This document shows, one piece after another, positions 16,687 through 24,740 of a stretch of 64,000 nt of DNA. The notes under the pieces were generated by a model that had not been told where the DNA came from, searched no databases, and saw nothing but the letters and a program-made list of their open reading frames with translations. The stretch is from Aureispira sp050633105. Its GTDB lineage: Bacteria > Bacteroidota > Bacteroidia > Chitinophagales > Saprospiraceae. Location of the stretch: positions 35,728-99,727 of the forward strand of contig JBOEFW010000024.1 in NCBI GenBank assembly GCA_050633105.1, written 5' to 3'. The translations under genes and the position numbers were made by a program. Numbering within the stretch: position 1 is the stretch's first letter; each line of letters begins with the position of its first letter.

Positions 16687-18378
16687 TTAAGCCGTTTTAT
16701 TCTCATCCCGCAATGCACGGCGTAATATTTTACCCACATTTGTTTTGGGTAGTTCCTCGCGGAATTCTATATGCTTCGGTTTTTTATACCCTGTAAAGTT
16801 CTCTTTGCAGAAATTTCTAACTTCTTTTTCTGTGAGGGAAGCGTCCGATTTTACAATAAAGACCTTGACTGCTTCCGTAGATTTTGGATCAGGAACACCA
16901 ATAGCTGCTACTTCTAAAACTTTAGGGTGTCCTGCTAATACATCTTCAATTTCGTTAGGATAGACGTTAAATCCAGACACCAAGATCATATCTTTCATAC
17001 GATCTACAATTTTGAAGGCACCATCTTCTAACATAATACCAACATCTCCAGTTTTTAACCACCCATCCTCTGTAAAGGTTTTAGCCGTTGCTTCTGGACG
17101 ATTGTAGTAGCCTTTCATCACTTGAGGTCCTTTGATTTGAATCTCTCCACGGCCTTCGCCAGGCCCTTGGATTGTCCCATCTTCTGCCATAATTCGGATA
17201 TAGGTAGAAGGCATCGGCATTCCAATTGTTCCTACAGTGACGTTCCCAACAGGATTGGCACTAGCAACTGGAGAGGTTTCTGTCATGCCATATCCTTCTA
17301 AAAGATCATTGTTGGTCACTTCTCGCCAACGTTTGGCAACAGGCCCTTGGATTGCCATGGCTCCGCCAATAGCAAATTTCAGGTTAGAGAAGTCTAAATT
17401 TCTAAAATCTTCATTGTTAAGCATAGCATTGTATAAAGTATTGACTCCTGTCATCAAACTCGGTTTGGTGCGACGAATCACATCTACTAGACCTGGAATA
17501 TCTCTTGGGTTGGGCACTAATACATTCAGTGCACCAAAATTAGACATACATAAACAATTCACTGTAAAGGAGAATATATGATACATCGGGAGCGGTGTAA
17601 GCATCGATTCTTGCCCTGGTTTCATATCAACATTCGCTAACCAAGCGGTCATTTGCGCCATATTGAACAGTAAGTTTTTATGGGTTAGAACCGCTCCTTT
17701 AGCAACTCCTGTTGTTCCTCCTGTGTATTGAATGCAAAGCATATCTTCTAAGCCAACAGGATGTTTTTTTACTGGTTTACCTTTTCCCGCTTTAAGCGCC
17801 TTAGGGAATGGAACAGCACCAGGAAGGTTGAATTTTTGAACCATACCTTTGAATTTGAGTACGGTATTAATCACCCAACCTTTAGCTCCTCCAAACATGC
17901 CTCCAATAGAAGCTGTTACAATGTGCTGTACAGGAGTTTCTTTAACTACTTTTTCTAATTCATGGGCAAAGTTCTCTGCAATGATAACTGCTTTAACACC
18001 TGCATCATTAAATTGGTGTTTAATTTCTCTACCTGTATAAAGCGGATTGGTGTTCACGGCCACTAAACCTGCACGCATGACTCCAAATAAAGCAACAGGA
18101 TACTGCACAATATTAGGGAGCATAATTGCTACTTTATCTCCGCGTTGTAAACCTAATGATTGCAAATAGGCAGCCATAGCCATCGAGCGTTCATCTACTT
18201 CTCCATAAGTCAAAGTCGCTTGATTACTTCCTGCAAAACAGGTATAAGCAGGGCGCGTTTTGTATTTTTCAAAATTCCCCTCTAAAAAATCCAATAGAGA
18301 GGAGTATTGATCAATAGAAACATCGTGAGGAACCCCCTCGGCATAACTAGAAAGCCAAATGCGGTCATTAGTACTCAT
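16687..18378 (-). CDS. fadD: Long-chain fatty acid--CoA ligase
   Basis: Adenylate-forming enzyme that activates fatty acids to acyl-CoA for beta-oxidation or lipid assembly. The AMP-binding P-loop is YTGGTTGVAKG (218-228). Later blocks are LLEGYGMTETSP, GEIQIKGPQVMKGYYNRPEAT, DGWLKTGDVG and the hinge DRMKDMILVSGFNVYPNEIED. The C-terminal catalytic lysine lies in LPKTNVGKILRR. At 563 residues it has normal FadD length and no signal peptide. It is transcribed alone, with more than 300 bases of upstream spacing. Confidence 0.95.
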   Translation of the reverse strand: MSTNDRIWLSSYAEGVPHDVSIDQYSSLLDFLEGNFEKYKTRPAYTCFAGSNQATLTYGEVDERSMAMAAYLQSLGLQRGDKVAIMLPNIVQYPVALFGVMRAGLVAVNTNPLYTGREIKHQFNDAGVKAVIIAENFAHELEKVVKETPVQHIVTASIGGMFGGAKGWVINTVLKFKGMVQKFNLPGAVPFPKALKAGKGKPVKKHPVGLEDMLCIQYTGGTTGVAKGAVLTHKNLLFNMAQMTAWLANVDMKPGQESMLTPLPMYHIFSFTVNCLCMSNFGALNVLVPNPRDIPGLVDVIRRTKPSLMTGVNTLYNAMLNNEDFRNLDFSNLKFAIGGAMAIQGPVAKRWREVTNNDLLEGYGMTETSPVASANPVGNVTVGTIGMPMPSTYIRIMAEDGTIQGPGEGRGEIQIKGPQVMKGYYNRPEATAKTFTEDGWLKTGDVGIMLEDGAFKIVDRMKDMILVSGFNVYPNEIEDVLAGHPKVLEVAAIGVPDPKSTEAVKVFIVKSDASLTEKEVRNFCKENFTGYKKPKHIEFREELPKTNVGKILRRALRDENKTA

Positions 18379-18695
18379 ATAGTAGGTGTTTTATCTGGTG
18401 AACGTATCCGTTTGTATTCTTTATATGATTGATACGGTCAGGATTGGTAATAAAAATAAAAAAGTGCTATGTGTTGCTTTTTCGATAAAAAATTTGGTGC
18501 TGTTGTTGAAACAGAGAAAAAAGATACATAAAATTCCTGCTTTGTAAACAATTGGCTTTAGTTTTTTATTGCTTTGGCCAATTTTTTATTTAGAACTTGT
18601 TAATTGATTGCACAAACTACTTAAATAAAAAACAATAGCGATTCGAGTTTACTCCCAAATCGCTATTGCATTTATATAGTGTTGTGCCTAGTGTT
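18379..18695. other. Intergenic stretch between fadD and the VOC gene
   Basis: About 317 bases. It contains the fadD promoter region (not resolved) and the VOC terminator at 18633-18668. No coding frame was found. Confidence 0.5.
18633..18668 (-). terminator. Terminator after the VOC gene
   Basis: CAATAGCGATT (18633-18643) pairs with AATCGCTATTG (18658-18668). Read on the minus strand, the hairpin is followed by a run of T (TTTTTTATTT), a classic intrinsic terminator 28 bases past the VOC stop. Confidence 0.8.
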
Positions 18696-19076
18696 TTATT
18701 CCTCAGGTTTTGTATAGGTTATAATATCAATTCCAATTTCGTTTGGGTCTTTGATCGCAAAATGTCTGTCGCCCCAAGGCTCCTCTCGAATTTCGATCTC
18801 GATTGGAATATTTTTATCTTTTAACTGTTTATAAACTTTATCCACGGTTTCAACTTCAATAGTTAAATAAACACCTTTTCCATTAAATTTTGATTGAAAA
18901 ACAGGCTTTTGACTTGGATGATTTGGTTTCAAAAAACTGATTTCAGCAGATTGGTTTGGCGTATGAAGTAATAGATAAAATTCGTTTTCAAAACTTACAC
19001 CAAAGCCCAATACTTCTGTGTAAAATTCTTTTGTTTCCTTTAGTTTTTCGGTAATTATTCCTGCGTTAAGTTTCAT
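18696..19076 (-). CDS. VOC/glyoxalase-like superfamily protein
   Basis: 126 residues from ATG 19076. An upstream in-frame TTG at 19100 is less likely, because the first strand of the fold, MKLNAGIITEKL, starts at the ATG. The order ETKEFYTEVLGFGVSFENEFYLLL ... LTIEVETVDKVYKQLKD ... EPWGDRHFAIKDPNEIGIDIITY is the standard paired beta-alpha-beta-beta-beta arrangement of vicinal-oxygen-chelate proteins, with the final Glu/Asp-rich strand. The metal site and substrate cannot be assigned. An AraC-type regulator lies 124 bases upstream on the same strand, a common pairing. Base composition of both is more AT-rich than the neighbours. Confidence 0.8.
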   Translation of the reverse strand: MKLNAGIITEKLKETKEFYTEVLGFGVSFENEFYLLLHTPNQSAEISFLKPNHPSQKPVFQSKFNGKGVYLTIEVETVDKVYKQLKDKNIPIEIEIREEPWGDRHFAIKDPNEIGIDIITYTKPEE

Positions 19077-19200
19077 CTTGTTTGCTGTTTGGCTATCCAA
19101 CCTACTGTTAGGATAAATAGTAATGCTTTGGTTGTCAATAATTTTATTACTACAAATTTAGGCTGACAAAAAATGGAAGCATTGTAAAAAACGGACAAAC

Positions 19201-20013
19201 TTAATAAAACGCCAATGAAGGTGTTATACCGTAAAAAGTTTTGAAGTTTTTAATAAAATGGGCTTGGTCAAAAAATCCAACATCATAGTAGAGTTTGTTT
19301 TCTTTTAAGCTTTGCTTTGAAGGTTTTGTATTTAAAATATGTTGAAAACGGACAACATTACTAAACGATTTTGCTGTTGTACCAATATAAAAGTTGAAAA
19401 TCCTACGCAGTTGCCTTGGACTTAGACCTATATTAAGGTCTTTTTGGGTATCCAAATATCCATTTTTTTGAAAAATTAGGGTTAGTGAATCTAAAAAACG
19501 ATGGTCGTAATTAATAGTTCGATTATTTAATAGTTCGATTATTTTTTGGTTGAGCACCTTGGCAATATTTTGTAATGAATCCACAGGATTGATTTCTGAA
19601 TTAATCAACGTAGAAAAATTGGGCAAAATTTTGTTCAATTCTTGAGACTGATTGCTTAAAGTCTTAGCATTAATTCCAAATAAATACGGAAATGCAGAAG
19701 GTAAAAACCGAATGCCAATATAATCGAACTCCTTCCCTATAGGGAATTGAACGAACTTTCGGCAAAACCCCATTACAAAGCTTTCTGTTGGTTGTTTATG
19801 GTCAAAAAATATGTCGATACAACCATCAGAAACAACGCGGTAATTGTAATCTTTATTTAAGGGTTTTAACGTCTTAAGTTGCCAAAAACAATAAACAAAA
19901 TTCTCAATTTCTTTACTTGTTTGGATTTCTTGATAACTTATTTTGTTATCATTAGCTGAAACTGTTGGTTGAATCGGTCGGTAATATTTTCTTATAATTT
20001 TCAGTTCATTCAC
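19201..20013 (-). CDS. AraC family transcriptional regulator (DUF6597 sensor type)
   Basis: 270 residues. The N-terminal half (about 1-150) resembles the cupin-like DUF6597 domain of Bacteroidota AraC proteins: YCFWQLKTL, RVVSDGCIDIFFDH and VMGFCRKFVQFPIG. The C-terminal half has two helix-turn-helix units; the second is visible as LSPRQLRRIFNFYIGTTAKSF followed by FDQAHFIKNFKTFYGITPS, the AraC signature. It is likely a DNA-binding activator that responds to a small molecule. The VOC gene downstream on the same strand is a probable target or partner. Confidence 0.85.
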   Translation of the reverse strand: MNELKIIRKYYRPIQPTVSANDNKISYQEIQTSKEIENFVYCFWQLKTLKPLNKDYNYRVVSDGCIDIFFDHKQPTESFVMGFCRKFVQFPIGKEFDYIGIRFLPSAFPYLFGINAKTLSNQSQELNKILPNFSTLINSEINPVDSLQNIAKVLNQKIIELLNNRTINYDHRFLDSLTLIFQKNGYLDTQKDLNIGLSPRQLRRIFNFYIGTTAKSFSNVVRFQHILNTKPSKQSLKENKLYYDVGFFDQAHFIKNFKTFYGITPSLAFY

Positions 20014-20090
20014 GGCTTTTTTGTATTATGCACAACATGTTTACTACATGAAAAATTGCGTGTTTTAAATACTAAAATTTAGTAAAATAT

Positions 20091-22139
20091 CTACTTCATA
20101 GAAAGAACCTTATTGAGGTATTGCCGTGCCAATTGATCTTGTGGATTGAGGCGCAAGGCTGTTTCTAAATCTGCTCTAGCTGCAGAGAATTGTTGGAGCT
20201 CATAATAAGAGATACCACGGTTGAGGTAGGCTGTTCCTACAGGCTGTGGGTTCTTTTGTATAAAAACAGTATAATCTGCAACAGCTTTGGGGTGGTTGCG
20301 AAGGATGCTGTAGGTGACTCCTCGATTAAAGTAGGCATCAGCACTTTCTTGTGGATTAAGTTCCATCACCTTCCCATAACATTCAATCGCTTTTTGAAAA
20401 TCTTGATAAGCTTGTTGTTGGACCGCATTTGCTTCAGTGGCTTTTCCTTGTTGTTGTAATTGGCGGGCTTGTTCCTGTCTAGAATTCCCATTCATGCCAT
20501 AACTGTTGCCCAATCCTTTATAGACGTTGACATCCATGCTTCCCAATTGAGCCGCCAAGCGAAAATCTTCAAAGGCTTTACTCAGATATTGTTGCTGCTC
20601 TGCTAATGATTTACTGCCTTGTGCCCGTTTTCCATAATAGCCCCCACGAATGTTTAAAGGTGTAAGCATATTCACTAATAAAGGCTGGCCGTTTTTGGTT
20701 TGTTGATTAATGGCGGTGGTCCATAATGTATCACTGTTTTGCCAAACTTCTATTTGTGGGATGGTTTTTAATGTCAACAATAAGCCAAAGGCAATACCTC
20801 CTCCAAAAACAAAGGCTTGTTTTTTAATTGGAACAAACTCTTGAACAAGAAAAACAAATGCCATTCCTAGCCCTATATAAGGAAGGTAACTGTATCGGTC
20901 AGCCATAATAACCCCTCCTACAGCAATAAATTGTAAGACTAAAACCACCGTAAGAAAATAAAAACCAATTCCCATGAAAAGCGCTTTGGTCTTTTTTAGA
21001 CTGAAGCAAGCACTTGCTAATATTGCTATTAATAGAACAAAGCCTAATTGAAGGCCTAAGTTATTGGAAAAACTTTCCGTATTAGCAGGGTAAGGATAGA
21101 AAGGAGAGAGATGCATTGGCCAGAAAAAGTTGACAAAGTACTGGGTGAATCCATATCCTGCAAACTGAAGACGATCCATTAAATTAAACGTTTCCATTTC
21201 TGCAATAGCTCCCGAATTAGTGCTTGGAATGATAAGACCGTAAAAATCTCCGCCTGCTTGAATACTGATCGCTAGAAGGCCAAAGAATAAGGAGGTGAAG
21301 AAAAAGGGCAAAAGGGGAAGCCATGTTTTATGGGATAGCGTTGCATGCAACGCTGCAAAGGATTTTTCTTCTGTCTTCCAAAAATGTAACAGCAACAAAA
21401 CCAACGGAAAAACAACTGCCATAGCCTTAGATAGACAAGCGAGAATAAACAAAATAAAAGCTCCCCAAAACCATTTCTTAACAACTGTTTCTAAATAAGT
21501 CCAATAACTTAATAAGCCCAATAAAAAGAAAAAACTATACAATACATCTTTGCGCTCAGAGACCCAAGCGACAGATTCTACATGCATAGGATGTAAGGCA
21601 AAGACAACAGCAACACAAATACTTGCCCAGAGATTCTTTTTACTCAGTTTATAAATCAGCAGTAGAACTAAAATACTATTAAGAAGATGTAAAATAATAT
21701 TCCAAAGAATAAATGGGCGGGCACTAATACCCTCAAAACTGGAAGGATCAGCATTGTTGTTCCAACGCAAGGTCAGCATTGTTAAGGGGTGATAATTGAG
21801 GGCTACGGCTCGACTAAACACATCTTTCAAGGTAGTTTGATGAGGACTAGTCGTATGTCTTAAGGTGCGTTGACTTCCTTTAAGAACAGTACTAGATTCA
21901 ATATCTAAACTAGAGCGAACAAGGTCATTGTTAATCACATATTTGTAATCATCCCAGTCTACAAATTCATTGTCTAAGGCACCCCGATAAACTACAGCCA
22001 CCAGCAAGGCTAAAATAAAAGCAACTCCCCAAAGCTTAGTATTAGAAAAAAAAACAGTTGTAGAAGAAGGCGCTTTTTTAACAGCAGGAGGCGCTTTTTT
22101 AATCTTTTTAGAACTCTTTGAATGTTTCTTGGATGCCAT
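20091..22139 (-). CDS. Multi-pass membrane protein with C-terminal TPR repeats (TMTC-like)
   Basis: 682 residues. A basic Lys/Ser N-terminus is followed by about 10-11 hydrophobic helices, with the first cytoplasm-exit loop containing DNEFVDWDDYKYVINND and NYHPLTMLTL. The characteristic HPMHVESVAWVSERKDVL motif lies after the second or third helix. From about residue 520 to the end there are three to four tetratricopeptide units (for example ADAYFNRGVTYSILRNHPKAVADYTVFIQKNP and TAYLNRGISYYELQQFSAARADLETALRLNP). This architecture matches GT-C glycosyltransferase-like TMTC proteins. Substrate is unknown. A perfect 16-base palindrome shared with the his operon lies inside it at 21337-21352. Confidence 0.85.
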   Translation of the reverse strand: MASKKHSKSSKKIKKAPPAVKKAPSSTTVFFSNTKLWGVAFILALLVAVVYRGALDNEFVDWDDYKYVINNDLVRSSLDIESSTVLKGSQRTLRHTTSPHQTTLKDVFSRAVALNYHPLTMLTLRWNNNADPSSFEGISARPFILWNIILHLLNSILVLLLIYKLSKKNLWASICVAVVFALHPMHVESVAWVSERKDVLYSFFFLLGLLSYWTYLETVVKKWFWGAFILFILACLSKAMAVVFPLVLLLLHFWKTEEKSFAALHATLSHKTWLPLLPFFFTSLFFGLLAISIQAGGDFYGLIIPSTNSGAIAEMETFNLMDRLQFAGYGFTQYFVNFFWPMHLSPFYPYPANTESFSNNLGLQLGFVLLIAILASACFSLKKTKALFMGIGFYFLTVVLVLQFIAVGGVIMADRYSYLPYIGLGMAFVFLVQEFVPIKKQAFVFGGGIAFGLLLTLKTIPQIEVWQNSDTLWTTAINQQTKNGQPLLVNMLTPLNIRGGYYGKRAQGSKSLAEQQQYLSKAFEDFRLAAQLGSMDVNVYKGLGNSYGMNGNSRQEQARQLQQQGKATEANAVQQQAYQDFQKAIECYGKVMELNPQESADAYFNRGVTYSILRNHPKAVADYTVFIQKNPQPVGTAYLNRGISYYELQQFSAARADLETALRLNPQDQLARQYLNKVLSMK
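21337..21352. repeat. Second copy of the 16-base palindrome
   Basis: GCGTTGCATGCAACGC, identical to 7514-7529, here within the coding region of the TPR membrane protein. Confidence 0.6.
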
Positions 22140-22359
22140 ATATTCAAATAAAAAGAAGGATGATTATTAGAAGAGAGAAACAGTTCCAGACAACTTCTTA
22201 AAAAGACAGCCCTTAGAACTTATTTTTTATCTGTATGTTTGTTGCAAGGTAAGAATCTAGTTTTGTAAAAAGAGGAGAAGTATTAGAAAAATAAAGTCTT
22301 AGCGTCTCTACAACAAATAAACGAAACGACTTCACTAGTAAATTAATAGCATAGAATCT

Positions 22360-22929
22360 ATGGATTGGGATCGGGAGAGCCAGCGTTTAGCGGCACAAAT
22401 GGAACAAGGAAATCTTATTTTATATCCTACAGAAACAATTTGGGGGATTGGTTGTGATGCCACCAATGAGGAAGCTGTAAAACGGATAGACCTTCTTAAA
22501 CAGCGTCAAGAGGGGAAAAATTACATTTTGTTGATCGATACCATCGAGCGTTTAGAAGAGTATGTAACATATATCCCCCCCAAAGCCAGCAAATTAATTG
22601 CTTATCATGCTCGTCCTCTGACGATTATCTATGAGAATATCCAAAATTTGCCCACCAGTTTATTGGCAGCAGACGGAAGTATTGCTATTCGAGTAACTAA
22701 AGACCCTTTTTGTAAAGCACTGGTTGCAGATTTGGGCAAACCAATTGTATCTACATCAGCGAATACCAGTGGTCAACCGTATCCCAAACAATTCTCAGAG
22801 ATTGCCCCACAAATCATAGAAGGAGTAGAGGGCATTGCTCAATATCGCCAAGAGGAAGTAACCAATCAAACACCTTCTACAGTTGTAAAAGTTGTTGATG
22901 GACAAGATTTGATTTTCATCCGAAAATAA
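22360..22929 (+). CDS. Threonylcarbamoyl-AMP synthase (Sua5/YciO/YrdC family)
   Basis: 189 residues, the single-domain form. It makes threonylcarbamoyl-AMP from threonine, bicarbonate and ATP for the t6A37 modification of ANN-decoding tRNAs. Family blocks are LILYPTETIWGIGCDA (about 19-34), the KQRQEGKNYILLI loop, PLTIIYEN, IAIRV and IVSTSANTSGQPYP. The missing Sua5 C-terminal domain makes it YrdC-like. It is divergent from the TPR membrane gene and followed by the CCA transferase, so a tRNA-maturation pairing is plausible. Confidence 0.9.
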   Translation: MDWDRESQRLAAQMEQGNLILYPTETIWGIGCDATNEEAVKRIDLLKQRQEGKNYILLIDTIERLEEYVTYIPPKASKLIAYHARPLTIIYENIQNLPTSLLAADGSIAIRVTKDPFCKALVADLGKPIVSTSANTSGQPYPKQFSEIAPQIIEGVEGIAQYRQEEVTNQTPSTVVKVVDGQDLIFIRK

Positions 22930-23120
22930 GCAATCGCTTAAGGTCCTAGAAAGCGCCGTTTTTTCCTTTAAATTATTTATCTTTGCCGCCTCAACTTGAA
23001 CCTGTTTACTCTATTTTAGAATTAGAAAAAATAGGACCGAAGAGGAATTTTGTAAAAATGGAGTCCTATTGACACCCAATAATTAGTCCTACCTATATCC
23101 CTTTACACAGCTGCTAATTT

Positions 23121-24539
23121 ATGCAAATCGAAATAAAAGCGAACGAAAAAAAATTGTTTGACCAACTGCGCAAAGCAGGAGAACAGTTAACATATCCTAC
23201 TTACGTCATTGGTGGTTATGTCCGTGATAAAATTCTAAATCGCCCTTCTAAAGATATTGATATTGTCTGTGTTGGAAGTGGGATTGAGTTGGCCCAACAG
23301 TTGGCCCAACAATTAAAACCTAGCCCTAAAGTAGTGGTTTATAAACGGTTTGGGACGGCTATGTTGCGCGCCAAAAACGTAGAATTAGAATTTGTAGGCG
23401 CTAGAAAAGAGTCCTACCGACAAGATTCGCGCAAGCCAATTGTAGAAAATGGAACCTTAGAAGACGATCAAAATCGCCGTGATTTTACCATCAATGCTTT
23501 AGCCATTAGTCTTAATAAAGAAAACTATGGCGAAATTGTGGATCCTTTTGGTGGTCTAAAACATTTGGAGCAGAAGCTAATCAAAACGCCCTTAGCGCCA
23601 GATATAACCTTCTCTGACGATCCCTTGCGTATGTTGAGAGCCATTCGCTTTGCAACACAGTTGCAATTTAAAATTGATCCAGCAGCGATAGAAGCTATCA
23701 AGCGCCAAAAAGAGCGCATTAGTATCATTTCTCAGGAACGGATAACCACGGAGTTACAAAAGATAATGGGAGCGACTAAACCCTCTATTGGTTATCAATT
23801 ATTATTTGAAACGGGGCTCTTGAAACTTATTTTCCCAGCTTTGCAGGCGATGCATGGTGTAGAATATAAAAATGGACAAGGCCATAAGGATAATTTTTAC
23901 CATACCCTTCAAGTCTTAGATAATGTAGCAGATCGAAGTGATAATATTTGGTTGCGCTGGGTAGCTGTTTTACACGATATCGCAAAACCATTGACCAAAC
24001 GTTATGTTGATGGACAAGGTTGGACCTTTCATGGACACGAAGCGCTTGGTGCGCGGTTTGTACCTAAATTCTTTCGTAGAATGAAATTGCCAATGGGGCA
24101 AGAAATGAAATATGTACAAAAAATAGTAGGACTGCATCAACGACCTGTTGTCCTAACTCAAGAAGAGGTGACTGACTCTGCGTTGCGTCGGTTGATGTTT
24201 GAAGCAGGGGACGAAATTGATGATTTATTACTTTTTTGTGGAGCAGATTCTACCTCTAAATTTCAATGGAAATTGGATAAGTACACTAAAAATTTAGCGG
24301 CATTAACACAAAAAATCGCCCATCTAGAAGAGAAAGATCGCCTGAGAAATTGGCAACCTCCAATCACAGGAGAAATGATTATGGAGACGTTTAATTTGAA
24401 ACCATCAAGAGAAGTAGGGCAGCTCAAAAATAGTATTAGAGAAGCAATTTTGGATGGAAAAATTAAGAACGACTATGAAGATGCCTACGCTTATTTGTTG
24501 AAAAAAGGTCAAGAAATGGGACTTGTCCTTGCAAAATAA
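23121..24539 (+). CDS. cca: CCA tRNA nucleotidyltransferase with HD domain
   Basis: 472 residues. The head domain shows YVIGGYVRDKILNRPSKDIDIV (GG at 31-32, catalytic DxD D45/D47), FGTAMLRAKNVELEFVGARKESY, then RRDFTINALAI and DPFGGLKHL, then DDPLRMLRAIRFA. A helical body follows. The HD phosphohydrolase domain has GHKDNFYHTLQVLDN and VLHDIAKP (about 285-300). The enzyme adds or repairs the 3' CCA end of tRNAs; the HD part may remove 2',3'-cyclic phosphates. It follows Sua5 by 190 bases. A TATCTTTG box at 22978-22985 could supply its own promoter. Confidence 0.93.
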   Translation: MQIEIKANEKKLFDQLRKAGEQLTYPTYVIGGYVRDKILNRPSKDIDIVCVGSGIELAQQLAQQLKPSPKVVVYKRFGTAMLRAKNVELEFVGARKESYRQDSRKPIVENGTLEDDQNRRDFTINALAISLNKENYGEIVDPFGGLKHLEQKLIKTPLAPDITFSDDPLRMLRAIRFATQLQFKIDPAAIEAIKRQKERISIISQERITTELQKIMGATKPSIGYQLLFETGLLKLIFPALQAMHGVEYKNGQGHKDNFYHTLQVLDNVADRSDNIWLRWVAVLHDIAKPLTKRYVDGQGWTFHGHEALGARFVPKFFRRMKLPMGQEMKYVQKIVGLHQRPVVLTQEEVTDSALRRLMFEAGDEIDDLLLFCGADSTSKFQWKLDKYTKNLAALTQKIAHLEEKDRLRNWQPPITGEMIMETFNLKPSREVGQLKNSIREAILDGKIKNDYEDAYAYLLKKGQEMGLVLAK

Positions 24540-24740
24540 GCGCTCTATAAGGGTGTAAGCCAAAGATTGCCCCTTTTCCCTGTTTCTGCGAAGCGAAAAT
24601 CCAAAAATAAGCCTCTTTTTTAACAAAAAAAATGTATTTTCGCAAGCAGCAAACACAACAAGTTTATCCTAAAAATAAACTTTGTAAGTTGTAAAATAAA
24701 GAACGACATTTATTAATCCAATAAAGCATCATATAGCAGC

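Noticed and set aside
22258..22265. TAGTTTTG as the promoter of the Sua5 gene
   Set aside because: The nearest TTTG is only 16 bases upstream, and TAnnTTTG alone is expected dozens of times by chance in a window this AT-rich.
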